Source: a bacterium (GTDB taxonomy: Bacteria > 4484-113 > JAGGVC01). From it: a DNA stretch of 64,000 bases. Positions 44,309 to 53,117 of the stretch are shown here, piece by piece. Location: the NCBI GenBank assembly GCA_039961635.1, contig JABRWB010000005.1, forward strand, positions 1-64,000. Direction: 5' to 3'. Positions within the stretch are counted from its first letter, which is position 1; every line of letters begins with the position of its first letter. The position numbers and the translations under genes are program-made. A model generated the notes under the pieces. That model did no database searches. It saw only the letters and a list, made by a program, of their open reading frames with translations, and was not told where the DNA came from.

Positions 44309-46930
44309 ATGAAAGGGGCATCACCGTACGCGCGCATATATTGCGCGATATTCGCGGCGATAGCGGCCGCGGTTCTGGTCGTTTCATGCACGAAGGGATT
44401 CGGAAGATTCCCGAATCCGGAAAACAATCCCGTCCTGTCCGATATCGCCGCGCTGACGGCGCCCGACGGCGCGGACGCCGCGGTTTTCGAGCGGCTCAAG
44501 GGAGAACTCGCGAAGCAAATCGAGCGCCGCCTTGCGGACGGAGAAAAAATAGTCGCGAGCGCTCCAAGTGGAAACTTCGGCCGCGTGACCGACCTCGCGT
44601 TCGATTCCGGCGAGAACAAGCTCACCTGGAGCTACGTGAACACGGGCGACTACGACTGCAACGGCGAGGCCAGCATCGCCGACATCACGCCCGTCGCGAT
44701 CAACTTCGGCGACCTCACCGACGACGGGATAGGCGACGACGCGCTCGAAACATGGATAGACGGAGACAAAAGCGGCGAAGTTGGCGTGGGCGACATCACG
44801 CCGCTCGCGCTCAACTTCCTTGCGACCGTCGCGTCCTACGACATTCTCACGTCGGACGAACTCGAACAGAATTACACCGTCATCGGCAACGTGGCTTTCC
44901 CAAACACTCCGTTCCCCGTGACATTCAACGTTGACCTTCCCGCCGGTGCGCTGACCTACATCCGCGTTCAGCCGATCGATCCGGAAAACAACGCAGGCGA
45001 ATGGAGCAATCCGCTTGCGCTCTCCGGAAACGATCCGCCGACGGCCGACCTTCAGGCCAATCCGTCAACCGGCGCGCCTCCGCTTACCGTTGATTTCGAC
45101 GCGTCCGGCTCGACGGATTCGGACGGCTCGATTACCGCTTACGACTGGGACTGGGACGGCGACGGGGCTTACGAGCAGACCGGCGGCTCCTCGCCGCTCA
45201 ACGAGCATGTTTACACCCAAAACGGTTCCTACAACGCCACGGTCCGCGTGTGGGACGACCTGGGGGCAAGCGACACCGCAAGCGTTCTCATCGCCGTGTC
45301 CGATTCCGGCAACCAGTTCCCGATCGCGGATATCCAGGCGGCGCCGGAGTCCGGAAAGACCCCGCTCACGGTCGATTTCGATGCGGGCGGCTCGTTCGAT
45401 CCCGACGGCTCGATAGTCGGCTACCGATGGGATTTCGACGGCGATTCCAACTGGGACGAGGACACGGGCGGCGCGCCGGCGGCATCGCACGAATACACGG
45501 TCGCGGGAGTGTACGAAGCCGCGGTCGAAGTAACCGACGACATGGGCGCGACGGACACCGACACGGTCACCGTGACCGTGTCCGACAATTCCGCCCCCGA
45601 TGCATCGTTCACCTGGTCGGAAGGCTCGAATATGTTCGAAATCGATTTCGACCCGTCCGGTTCGAGCGATCCTGACGGGGGTATCGAGACTTACGAATGG
45701 GACTGGACGTCCGACGGAACATACGACCTGACCGAAACTACGCCCGACGTCGTCACATTCAACTACGGCCTGCCGGGAACGTACGACTGCACGCTCCGCG
45801 TGACGGACGGCGACGGCGCGACCGACACAGATACCCAGCAGGTTGTCGTTTCCGAGCCGGAGATGATCTGGAATTTGATCAAGCCGGCGGGAGACGGCGA
45901 CTTCAAGTGGCCGGCGCCCGCGTTGATCGGCGGACTCCCGTCCGGCCATCCAGCGATAAGCTACTACGACGCCGACGCGGGCGAGATCCGGTACATTGCG
46001 GCGACCGACGATTACGGCGCAACCTGGGGAGCGCCGCAGACGGCGAGCATTGATCCCGTCGCGAACAACACGTTCCTGATTGAGGCGAACGGCAATCCCG
46101 CAATCGCATATCTTCACGAAACAGACTTCTTCCTGCGCTGCCAGAGGGCGGATGACCCGGACGGAACAACTTGGGGATCGAATCTTTGGATTGACGACAC
46201 CTACGCATCAGGCTCGTACATTTCGATGACTGACGTTGCGGGATTTCCAGGCGTCGCCTATACGGACAACGGCTCGTGGGCAAGGTTCAGCCGCGCGCTC
46301 GACGCGGACGGCGACAACTGGTCCGCTCCGGTGGAGTTCGATTTGGGGAGCGTTAACGGCTACGTAAGCCTGTGCATGGCCGGCGGGATGCCCGCGATCG
46401 CGTACTACGACGATGTGCTGGGCGCGCTTAAGTTCGTCCGCGCGCAGGCCGAGGACGGAACCGCGTGGGGCCTGCCCGTGATAGTTGACAACGTCGGCGA
46501 AATCGGCTCCTTCGGTTACATTTCCATGGCGATGCTCGGCACTTCTCCAAACGTTCCGGCGATCGCCATGTCCGATTACACCACCGGCCGCGTTCTTCTT
46601 TACCGGGCGACCGATACAGAAGGGACGACGTGGGAAGAGCCGGTTGTTGTGGACGATGTGTTCGCTCATTTTGCGATATCGTTCGCGAATGTGGACGGTG
46701 TGCCGTGCATTGCGTATCAATCGTACGATACTGACGTTTTTCAGTACCATATTTATTTCAGGTACGCTTGGGATCCTTCCGGCAGCTCCTGGAGCAGCCC
46801 GATTGAAATTTTCAGCTCCCCGGTCTTTTGCCTGCGTTTGATCGACGTCAAGGGCAGGCCCGCCATTTCGTTTTACTCCTGGAGCATGCCCGACTACGGT
46901 CTGTATTACGCGTACAGCCCGCCGGGGTAA
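44309..46930 (+). CDS. Second dockerin-like/PKD lipoprotein paralogue
   Basis: An 873-residue paralogue of the gene before. The lipobox is VVSC after a short signal segment (ATG at 44309 follows GGAGGTG). Dockerin-like loops are DYDCNGEASIAD and DGDKSGEVGVGD at about 112-165. Three PKD domains are clear (247-515, SGSTDSDGSITAYDWDWDGD and related). The C-terminal third repeats GxPAIAYYDDVLGALKFVRA-type units. 188 bases separate it from the first paralogue; the region has GC hairpins but no certain promoter. Confidence 0.84.
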   Translation: MKGASPYARIYCAIFAAIAAAVLVVSCTKGFGRFPNPENNPVLSDIAALTAPDGADAAVFERLKGELAKQIERRLADGEKIVASAPSGNFGRVTDLAFDSGENKLTWSYVNTGDYDCNGEASIADITPVAINFGDLTDDGIGDDALETWIDGDKSGEVGVGDITPLALNFLATVASYDILTSDELEQNYTVIGNVAFPNTPFPVTFNVDLPAGALTYIRVQPIDPENNAGEWSNPLALSGNDPPTADLQANPSTGAPPLTVDFDASGSTDSDGSITAYDWDWDGDGAYEQTGGSSPLNEHVYTQNGSYNATVRVWDDLGASDTASVLIAVSDSGNQFPIADIQAAPESGKTPLTVDFDAGGSFDPDGSIVGYRWDFDGDSNWDEDTGGAPAASHEYTVAGVYEAAVEVTDDMGATDTDTVTVTVSDNSAPDASFTWSEGSNMFEIDFDPSGSSDPDGGIETYEWDWTSDGTYDLTETTPDVVTFNYGLPGTYDCTLRVTDGDGATDTDTQQVVVSEPEMIWNLIKPAGDGDFKWPAPALIGGLPSGHPAISYYDADAGEIRYIAATDDYGATWGAPQTASIDPVANNTFLIEANGNPAIAYLHETDFFLRCQRADDPDGTTWGSNLWIDDTYASGSYISMTDVAGFPGVAYTDNGSWARFSRALDADGDNWSAPVEFDLGSVNGYVSLCMAGGMPAIAYYDDVLGALKFVRAQAEDGTAWGLPVIVDNVGEIGSFGYISMAMLGTSPNVPAIAMSDYTTGRVLLYRATDTEGTTWEEPVVVDDVFAHFAISFANVDGVPCIAYQSYDTDVFQYHIYFRYAWDPSGSSWSSPIEIFSSPVFCLRLIDVKGRPAISFYSWSMPDYGLYYAYSPPG

Positions 46931-47144
46931 GCGACGGAGAATCGCCAGCCTCAATAGCATGAAAACCGTTTGACCGGCGCTTCGCGGCCGTGAAAAATCG
47001 CGCGCGCAAAACATCGAAAATCCCGGTTTATTTGGGTATTAATTCCTGCCGCCCAGGCCAAGCCGATGGCGGTGCGGAGGTTAGCCGGGCTTTGTTGCCG
47101 CTTCCTCCCCTAATAAAACCAAAACCAGGCAAACGAGGCAAAAG

Positions 47145-49793
47145 GTGATAAACAAAGGATTTCTCAGGCGGGCATTTCTTGCTTCGATCATGGCGGCCGT
47201 AATTTTGCTCGCGGCAATATCGTGCGGAAAAAACAGCCGGTTGGTTTCGCCGTCCAATCGCGAATCCGCTATTCGGGAAGTCGAGCGGCTCGAAGCCCCC
47301 GAGGGCGTCAATCCCGAAATACTCAACTTGCTCAAATCCGAACTCGTGCGTCAGCTCGAGGCGCGAAGCGACGGCAGAATTGCGTCGGCGCTGCCCGCAG
47401 GTGACTCTGCGACCGTGACGGACTTGATTTTCAACTCCCAGTCCAATCAAATGGAATGGACTTACACCAATCCCGGCGATTACGACGCGAACGGGGAAGT
47501 CGGCGTGGCGGATATAACTCCGATTGCGTTGAATTTCGGTGCGGTCACAAACGACGGAGCAGGCGACGACGCCTACGAATCTTGGATAGACGGCGACGGA
47601 AACGGCGAGGTCGGGGTGTCCGACATAACGCCGATAGCACTTAATTTTCTTGGGCAGATTTCGGGCTATTACCTTCTCAACGGTCCGTCGCAGACAGGGC
47701 CATGGACGACTGTGCAGACGATAACGCTCGACCAGCGGCTGCAGGGCTACCCGGTCCGTTTCCAGGGGTTCGGCACGACTTTTCCGGAAGCGTACTTCGC
47801 GGTCGTGGCCTTCGACGCGGACGACAACCGCGGCGAAATAAGCAACGTTGTCGCCTATTCCGGAAATGCCCTTCCCTCCGCGGTTTTAAACGCCGATTCG
47901 TTGTCCGGGCCTGCTCCCCTCACTGTAAATTTCGACTCATCCGGCTCCACCGATTCCGACGGGGTAATAGAGCGTTTCGAGTGGGACTTCGAGGGCGACG
48001 GTATCTTCGATCTGGACACCGGCGCCGATCCTTCCGCGATGCATGTTTACACAGCGCAGGGAAGCTTCTTCGCGACCGTCCGGGTCGTGGACAACTTCGG
48101 CGGAAGCGACACGGATTCGATTTGGATAAATGTCTCCGCCGAAGGCAACGAACCGCCCGTCGCCGCTTTGACGGCCGATTACTATCAGGGCAAAACTCCG
48201 CTTCTGGTCACCTTCGACGCGTCGTCCAGCACCGATTCGGACGGCACGATTGCATCTTTCCAATGGGATTTCGACGGAGACGGAACTTTTGATGAAGACA
48301 CCGGCACGACTCCGGCCGCGTCGAACAATTACACCTTGGCAGGTACGTATTTTCCCGCGGTGAAGGTGACCGACGACGGAGGCGCATCGGACACGTTTTC
48401 AATCGAGATAACGGTATCCGAAAACCAGTATCCGTCGGGGGCGTTCGTTGTCAATCCGGTGGCCGGAAATCCGTGGGCATTCGAATTCGACGCATCGGCG
48501 TCGAGCGACCCGGACGGAAACATCGTGAGTTTCCAGTGGGATTGGGAAAGCGACGGTAATTTCGATTACGACGGCGGCGGCGACAGCATGGCGTCGCATA
48601 TCTTTTCCGGGAACGGCCATTATAACGTTACGCTCCGCGTCACCGACGACAACGGCGCATCGGCCGACACGACGCATGAGGTGACGGTTGATGTCCCGCC
48701 TCTCATCTGGAACAAAACCGAGCCTTACATTTTGCCTTTCGGACAGGGCGTATTGTCCAGCCCGTCGCTTGCGATAATTGAAGGGACGTACGGCCCTGTT
48801 CCGGCAATCGCGTACAACGAATACAACCAATTCGTCGGAGACGCCATTTATTACGTTTCCGCCTCGGACTCGACCGGAGTTTCCTGGAATCCCCCCGCGT
48901 TCGTGCTGCTTGAGAAGGGCGCCTCGATCGATTTGCTTGAGGTTAACGGCCGTCCGGCGATTGCGTGGGAATCCATTTCCAATCACCTGACATTTTTGAG
49001 GGCGGACGACCTTGACGGCTTGACCTGGAGCGGCACGCCTTGGGTCAGCGATGTTTTCGGAAGCGGCCGATTCGCCTCCATGGCGATTTCAGGCGCGGGA
49101 AATCCGGTGATCGCTTCGTACAGCTGGTTCGACAAGCTGCCGTATTTTTCAAGGGCGACCGATCCTGACGGCACGACCTGGGCGTCCGACATCGAACTCG
49201 AAAGCGTCGCCGATAACGGCAAGCACATTTCGCTGGCGATTTTGGAAGGGTGGCCTTCGGTTGCGTATTACGATTATGCGAACGGCGACCTCAAGTACGC
49301 CTCGGCGGTGGAAACTGACGGCAGCGCATGGAACGAGCCGCTTACCGCATATTCGGACGGGGACGTCGGCTCGTACTGCACGATGACGACTATATATCCC
49401 GAATCGGGGCCGCCGATGCCCGCGATTGCCTGCTTGGACTACGCGAATCTGCGGATTATGTTCATAACGGCCGCGGACAGAAGCGGCTCGACCTGGAATC
49501 CGCCGGTGACTATCGAATCCGAATTTCCAAGCGGCCCCATGGCGCTTGGGCTGGTTGGCGGAAAACCCGCGATCGCGTACACCGCGAACATCGGCGCTTC
49601 CACGCCGCAATTGTGCTACAAGTACGCCTTGGACTTCGAGGGAACGGCATGGAGCGCGCGGCAGCAGGTGCATCTCGGGTATTGCGAATCGATAAACCTG
49701 GTGGACATCGATGGGCATCCGGCCGTGTCGTTCATAGACAACACCGCGGATCCGACAAAGCTGTACTACGCGTACAGTCCTGGGACGGAGTAA
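47145..49793 (+). CDS. Third dockerin-like/PKD lipoprotein paralogue
   Basis: An 882-residue paralogue. GTG start after GAGGCAAAAG. Lipobox AISC. Loops DYDANGEVGVAD and DGDGNGEVGVSD at about residues 110-162. Three PKD domains with SSGSTDSDGVIERFEWDFEG and similar motifs follow, then propeller-like repeats (GNPVIASYSWFDKLPYFSRA and others). The tandem array with the two preceding genes points to gene duplication in this strain; regulation and partners unknown. The 214 bases before it hold only a short leader. Confidence 0.84.
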   Translation: MINKGFLRRAFLASIMAAVILLAAISCGKNSRLVSPSNRESAIREVERLEAPEGVNPEILNLLKSELVRQLEARSDGRIASALPAGDSATVTDLIFNSQSNQMEWTYTNPGDYDANGEVGVADITPIALNFGAVTNDGAGDDAYESWIDGDGNGEVGVSDITPIALNFLGQISGYYLLNGPSQTGPWTTVQTITLDQRLQGYPVRFQGFGTTFPEAYFAVVAFDADDNRGEISNVVAYSGNALPSAVLNADSLSGPAPLTVNFDSSGSTDSDGVIERFEWDFEGDGIFDLDTGADPSAMHVYTAQGSFFATVRVVDNFGGSDTDSIWINVSAEGNEPPVAALTADYYQGKTPLLVTFDASSSTDSDGTIASFQWDFDGDGTFDEDTGTTPAASNNYTLAGTYFPAVKVTDDGGASDTFSIEITVSENQYPSGAFVVNPVAGNPWAFEFDASASSDPDGNIVSFQWDWESDGNFDYDGGGDSMASHIFSGNGHYNVTLRVTDDNGASADTTHEVTVDVPPLIWNKTEPYILPFGQGVLSSPSLAIIEGTYGPVPAIAYNEYNQFVGDAIYYVSASDSTGVSWNPPAFVLLEKGASIDLLEVNGRPAIAWESISNHLTFLRADDLDGLTWSGTPWVSDVFGSGRFASMAISGAGNPVIASYSWFDKLPYFSRATDPDGTTWASDIELESVADNGKHISLAILEGWPSVAYYDYANGDLKYASAVETDGSAWNEPLTAYSDGDVGSYCTMTTIYPESGPPMPAIACLDYANLRIMFITAADRSGSTWNPPVTIESEFPSGPMALGLVGGKPAIAYTANIGASTPQLCYKYALDFEGTAWSARQQVHLGYCESINLVDIDGHPAVSFIDNTADPTKLYYAYSPGTE

Positions 49794-49880
49794 CGCGGTT
49801 GCGGAATCGCGATGCGGACGCGGAATCTCCCGCGCTTGGTCCAAGCCCTCGCAGGCAGGTTTGGATGTACGTTCGAGCTG

Positions 49881-50900
49881 TCAATGCTCGACCGCGAATC
49901 CCGCAAGCAGGCTGTTCGCGAACACGACGCGCTTTTCGCCGGTTTCGGGATCGTAACGCATCACGCACAACGTGGCCTGCTGTCCGGGCTTTAGAACGCG
50001 GGAGCTGAAATACCAGAGCGCCCCGTCCGAGGCGATGTCCAGTCCGGTGGGCAAATTGAAACAATCGTCGATATATTTCGCCGATAAATCGGCGTTTAGC
50101 TCTGCAATGCAGCATTTGTTGCCGATCCGGTTATGGAACAACAGGTAGCTCGCCTTTGAATCCGGATTATGCACGATATTCGCAAGGGATGAACCGGTTA
50201 ATTTCGCGGCAAGCGCACCGTCTATTTTGACAAATGCTTCTTTCGCTTCATATGTTTCCGGATTCAATTCGAAAAACCCGATTTTCTGCTCCCATTTGGA
50301 ATACGGCATCGATCCGATTCCCGCTTCGTAATTAACTGCAAACAAATCGCCTCGCCCGTCGCTTCTTGGAAATACGACATACGCGTTGCCGACCTTGGTT
50401 TTCGGATTTGCATTCAATAAAGGCTTGTCATAAAGGCATGGCATGGGAGCCGTCATTCCAGCCGGAATGGAATCAGGAAAAACAAGATGGCTGGTGATTT
50501 CATCTTTCGCTAAGTCAATCCAAAGGATGTTCGATTCGTACGATTTTGCCTGATTCAATGCAGTTGGATGCGCTTCAATTGAAATTGCCACTGATTTTTG
50601 CATGAAGCTGTAAGCAGTCCGCTTTGGACCATATATTCCGAGTTGATTTGGCAAGGCAAACTCGTGCTTAACTGCATCGACTTTATCGTCCCGCCATTCC
50701 CATATAACTGTTTTGGCGGCGGCGGCGCCTTGGGTAAATCGAGTACTACGATTGTCCAATGCAAAGTGGGTAATCCCGGTGAACGTCGATTTCTTGGGCA
50801 TTGGTTCAAGGCTGCGGTTGCTGGGATTGAGCATGTAACTTTCAAATCCCAAATCGTTTTTGGCTGGTTCAAAAGTAACGGGCATCTTTCCGCCCAGCAA
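49881..50900 (-). CDS. Propeller-like periplasmic protein, likely second half of a split gene
   Basis: A 339-residue frame, starting nominally TTG at 50900, with beta-propeller-like repeats (NVFPRSDGRGDLFAVNYEAG-type blades, LDIASDGALWYFSSRVL). The reading frame is open upstream of the TTG to near 50951. It joins the 107-residue anchor piece by a one-base frame change near the TTTT at 50938-50944. Together they form a membrane-anchored protein. Function unknown. Confidence 0.6.
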   Translation of the reverse strand: MLGGKMPVTFEPAKNDLGFESYMLNPSNRSLEPMPKKSTFTGITHFALDNRSTRFTQGAAAAKTVIWEWRDDKVDAVKHEFALPNQLGIYGPKRTAYSFMQKSVAISIEAHPTALNQAKSYESNILWIDLAKDEITSHLVFPDSIPAGMTAPMPCLYDKPLLNANPKTKVGNAYVVFPRSDGRGDLFAVNYEAGIGSMPYSKWEQKIGFFELNPETYEAKEAFVKIDGALAAKLTGSSLANIVHNPDSKASYLLFHNRIGNKCCIAELNADLSAKYIDDCFNLPTGLDIASDGALWYFSSRVLKPGQQATLCVMRYDPETGEKRVVFANSLLAGFAVEH

Positions 50901-50902
50901 GT

Positions 50903-51226
50903 CTATGCTCGGATAGTATGCGGGCTTCTGGGGATCGAAAATTGCTTAAATGTTCTCGCTTTCCACACCTTCTTGCCCTCGATGTCCGACGCCCGTAAAA
51001 CCAGAAACTCGCTTTTAAACGGCGACTTTTCGCGAATAAACGTGTACATTCTCCGCATAACTGACGGCGATTGAGCGTACGTGCCGGGTAGAAAGGCTGA
51101 GCTGCCGATAAAAATCGCCCCCGTCGGCGGCTTCGGGGAGTAGTAATCCCAGAGGTTATAGCCCGCCGCGCCCGCCGCGGCAATCAGCACCGCAATAAAT
51201 GCAACAAGCCGGATACGCCGACGCAT
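50903..51226 (-). CDS. N-terminal membrane anchor, likely first half of a split gene
   Basis: A 107-residue piece that starts MRRRIRLVAFIAVLIAAAGA (one transmembrane segment) and continues with a short soluble part. The end (SIPRSPHTIRA) is out of frame with the sequence that follows and looks non-native. Shifting by one base near 50940 connects to the propeller-like protein. ATG chosen at 51226. Confidence 0.55.
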   Translation of the reverse strand: MRRRIRLVAFIAVLIAAAGAAGYNLWDYYSPKPPTGAIFIGSSAFLPGTYAQSPSVMRRMYTFIREKSPFKSEFLVLRASDIEGKKVWKARTFKQFSIPRSPHTIRA

Positions 51227-51301
51227 GCGAATCACACGGGGATATTGTACTCCAGATGGCTTATTCTTCAGCGACTCGGAATTTAGGGTATAATCTGCTT
51301 G

Positions 51302-51511
51302 ATGGACGAGATTGTATTCATCGTCGAGGAAGACGAATCGGGCGGTTACTGCGCCCGTTCCGTGGGGCACGGAATCTTCACGGAGGCGGACGATCTGGAC
51401 GAACTGAAAGCGATGATAGAGGACGCCATCGAAGCCTATTTCTTCGACTCGCCCGCAAAGCCCTCGTCGTACTCCATCACCTACAGCAACATTCCCGTTC
51501 CCGCAAGATGA
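51302..51511 (+). CDS. hicB: HicB antitoxin
   Basis: A 69-residue HicB-like protein (DEIVFIVEEDESGGYCARSV, FTEADDLDELKAMIEDAIEA) that neutralises HicA in type II toxin-antitoxin pairs. The stop overlaps the hicA start by ATGA. Start ATG follows a preceding TTG; the purine spacing is moderate. The order hicB-hicA is the less common arrangement. Confidence 0.88.
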   Translation: MDEIVFIVEEDESGGYCARSVGHGIFTEADDLDELKAMIEDAIEAYFFDSPAKPSSYSITYSNIPVPAR

Positions 51512-51753
51512 GGATTCCGAGGGATTTAAGCGGTCGCGAGTTTCTAAAGAAGCTCTCAGTTCTCGGCTACGAATTCCGCTATCAAACAGGAAGCCACCTG
51601 ATTTGCGAAACGCTGCAAAACGGTAAGCACCGCGTCAGCATACCGAATCATAATCCGGTGAAGGTCGGTACGCTATCTTGGATACTTGGCGACATAGCGG
51701 ATCATCACGGCAAGAGCCAAAAGGAATTGATGCTTTTGCTTTTCGGCAAATAA
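51508..51753 (+). CDS. hicA: HicA toxin
   Basis: An 81-residue HicA-like mRNA interferase. It has the double-stranded RNA-binding-like fold markers: RDLSGREFLKKLSVLGYEF, GSHLICETLQNGKHRVSIPN with the catalytic His (GSH), and HNPVKVGTLSWILGDIADHH. It cleaves mRNA (family knowledge). It is coupled to hicB by overlap, and both seem intact. Confidence 0.9.
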   Translation: MRIPRDLSGREFLKKLSVLGYEFRYQTGSHLICETLQNGKHRVSIPNHNPVKVGTLSWILGDIADHHGKSQKELMLLLFGK

Positions 51754-51765
51754 TATCCCTTGCAC

Positions 51766-52929
51766 CTACATCTTCCTCAGCACCTCGTGCGCGATGACCA
51801 TCCGCTGTATTTCGTTCGTGCCCTCGTATATGCGCTTGATGCGGGCGTCCCGGTAGTAGCGCTCGAGCGGGAAGTCCTTCGTGTACCCGTACCCGCCGTG
51901 AATCTGCAGCGCCAGGTCGGTCACCTTCCCGCACACCTCGCTTGCGTAAAGCTTCGCCTGCGCGGCCTCCAGCGTGCACTTGCCGTGGTGCGCGTCCTTC
52001 GCCCACGCGGCGTAGTAAACCATCAGCCGCGCGGCCTGAAGCTCGGTCGCCATGTCCGCGATCATCCACTGGATCGCCTGGAAGTCCTTGAGCTTGCTCC
52101 CGAACTGCTCGCGCTCCTTCGAATACTTGACCGCGGCCTCCAGCGCCGCCTGCGCGATGCCGACGCTCGCCGCTCCCACGCCGATGCGGCCAGAATCCAG
52201 CGTCTTCATCGCCATCAGGAATCCGCGCCCGACGCTTTTCGGCCCGCCGAGTATGTCCGTCTCCGGAATCCGCACGTTCTCGAAGTGAAGCTCGGTCTGC
52301 ACCGTGCCGCGGATTCCCATGGTTTCCTCTATTTTGCCCGTTGTGAATCCGGGCGCTCCCCGCTCCAATAAAAAGGGCGTTATCCCGCGCAGCCCCGCTT
52401 CCGGATTCGTCGTCGCCATGATGATGAAAACATCGGCGTAGTGGCCGTTGGTGATCCACTGCTTGTGGCCGTTAAGCACGTAATCGCTCCCGTCCTTCAC
52501 CGCCCGCGTCCTTATCCCCGCGGCGTCGCTTCCCGCGGATGGCTCGGTCAAGCCGAACGCGCCTATTTTTTCCGCGCTGCAAAGCTGCGGAAGGTAATGC
52601 TTCTTCTGCTCCTCGGTACCGAACATGAGTATCGGCATGGAGCAAAGCGAGCAATGCGCGCCCATTATCGTCGCGGTCGAACCGCAGGCGCGGGCCACTT
52701 CCTCGCCGATTATCGCATACGAAATCGTGTCCAGGCCGGGTCCGCCGTACTCCTCCGGAATGGGCGGAGTGAGAAGCCCGAGCTCGGCCATCTTTTTCAA
52801 ATTTTCCTTCGGAAACTCGCGCGTCTGCTCGAGCTGCGCGGCGGCGGGGGCCAAAACTTCCTCGGCGAATTCCCGCGCCATCTGGCGGATCATTTCGTGC
52901 TCTTCGGAAAGGGCGAAATCCATATGCAA
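51766..52929 (-). CDS. Acyl-CoA dehydrogenase
   Basis: A 387-residue flavoprotein of the short/medium-chain acyl-CoA dehydrogenase type. Motifs: LTEPSAGSDAAGIRTRAV (FAD/substrate), KQWITNGHYADVFIIMATTN, RLMVYYAAWA, and the end IYEGTNEIQRMVIAHEVLRK with the catalytic Glu in YEGT. It feeds electrons to ETF in fatty or amino acid breakdown. Single-gene unit; divergent from the aconitase gene. Confidence 0.94.
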   Translation of the reverse strand: MHMDFALSEEHEMIRQMAREFAEEVLAPAAAQLEQTREFPKENLKKMAELGLLTPPIPEEYGGPGLDTISYAIIGEEVARACGSTATIMGAHCSLCSMPILMFGTEEQKKHYLPQLCSAEKIGAFGLTEPSAGSDAAGIRTRAVKDGSDYVLNGHKQWITNGHYADVFIIMATTNPEAGLRGITPFLLERGAPGFTTGKIEETMGIRGTVQTELHFENVRIPETDILGGPKSVGRGFLMAMKTLDSGRIGVGAASVGIAQAALEAAVKYSKEREQFGSKLKDFQAIQWMIADMATELQAARLMVYYAAWAKDAHHGKCTLEAAQAKLYASEVCGKVTDLALQIHGGYGYTKDFPLERYYRDARIKRIYEGTNEIQRMVIAHEVLRKM

Positions 52930-53117
52930 CTCCCAAAAACGTACTTCCGGCGCGGCCCGCCCGCTGGCTGAATCCGGACGCCGGATGCCGGATTATCGCG
53001 CCGCGGCGCGTCCGGGTTGCTCTCGGCCGCCGAATCCCGGAATTTCACATGCCCCGCAAAATGCCGGATTCGGCCGGTAGTAATACTCGTCCCGGCGCGC
53101 TGCCGGGGGAGGCTCGA

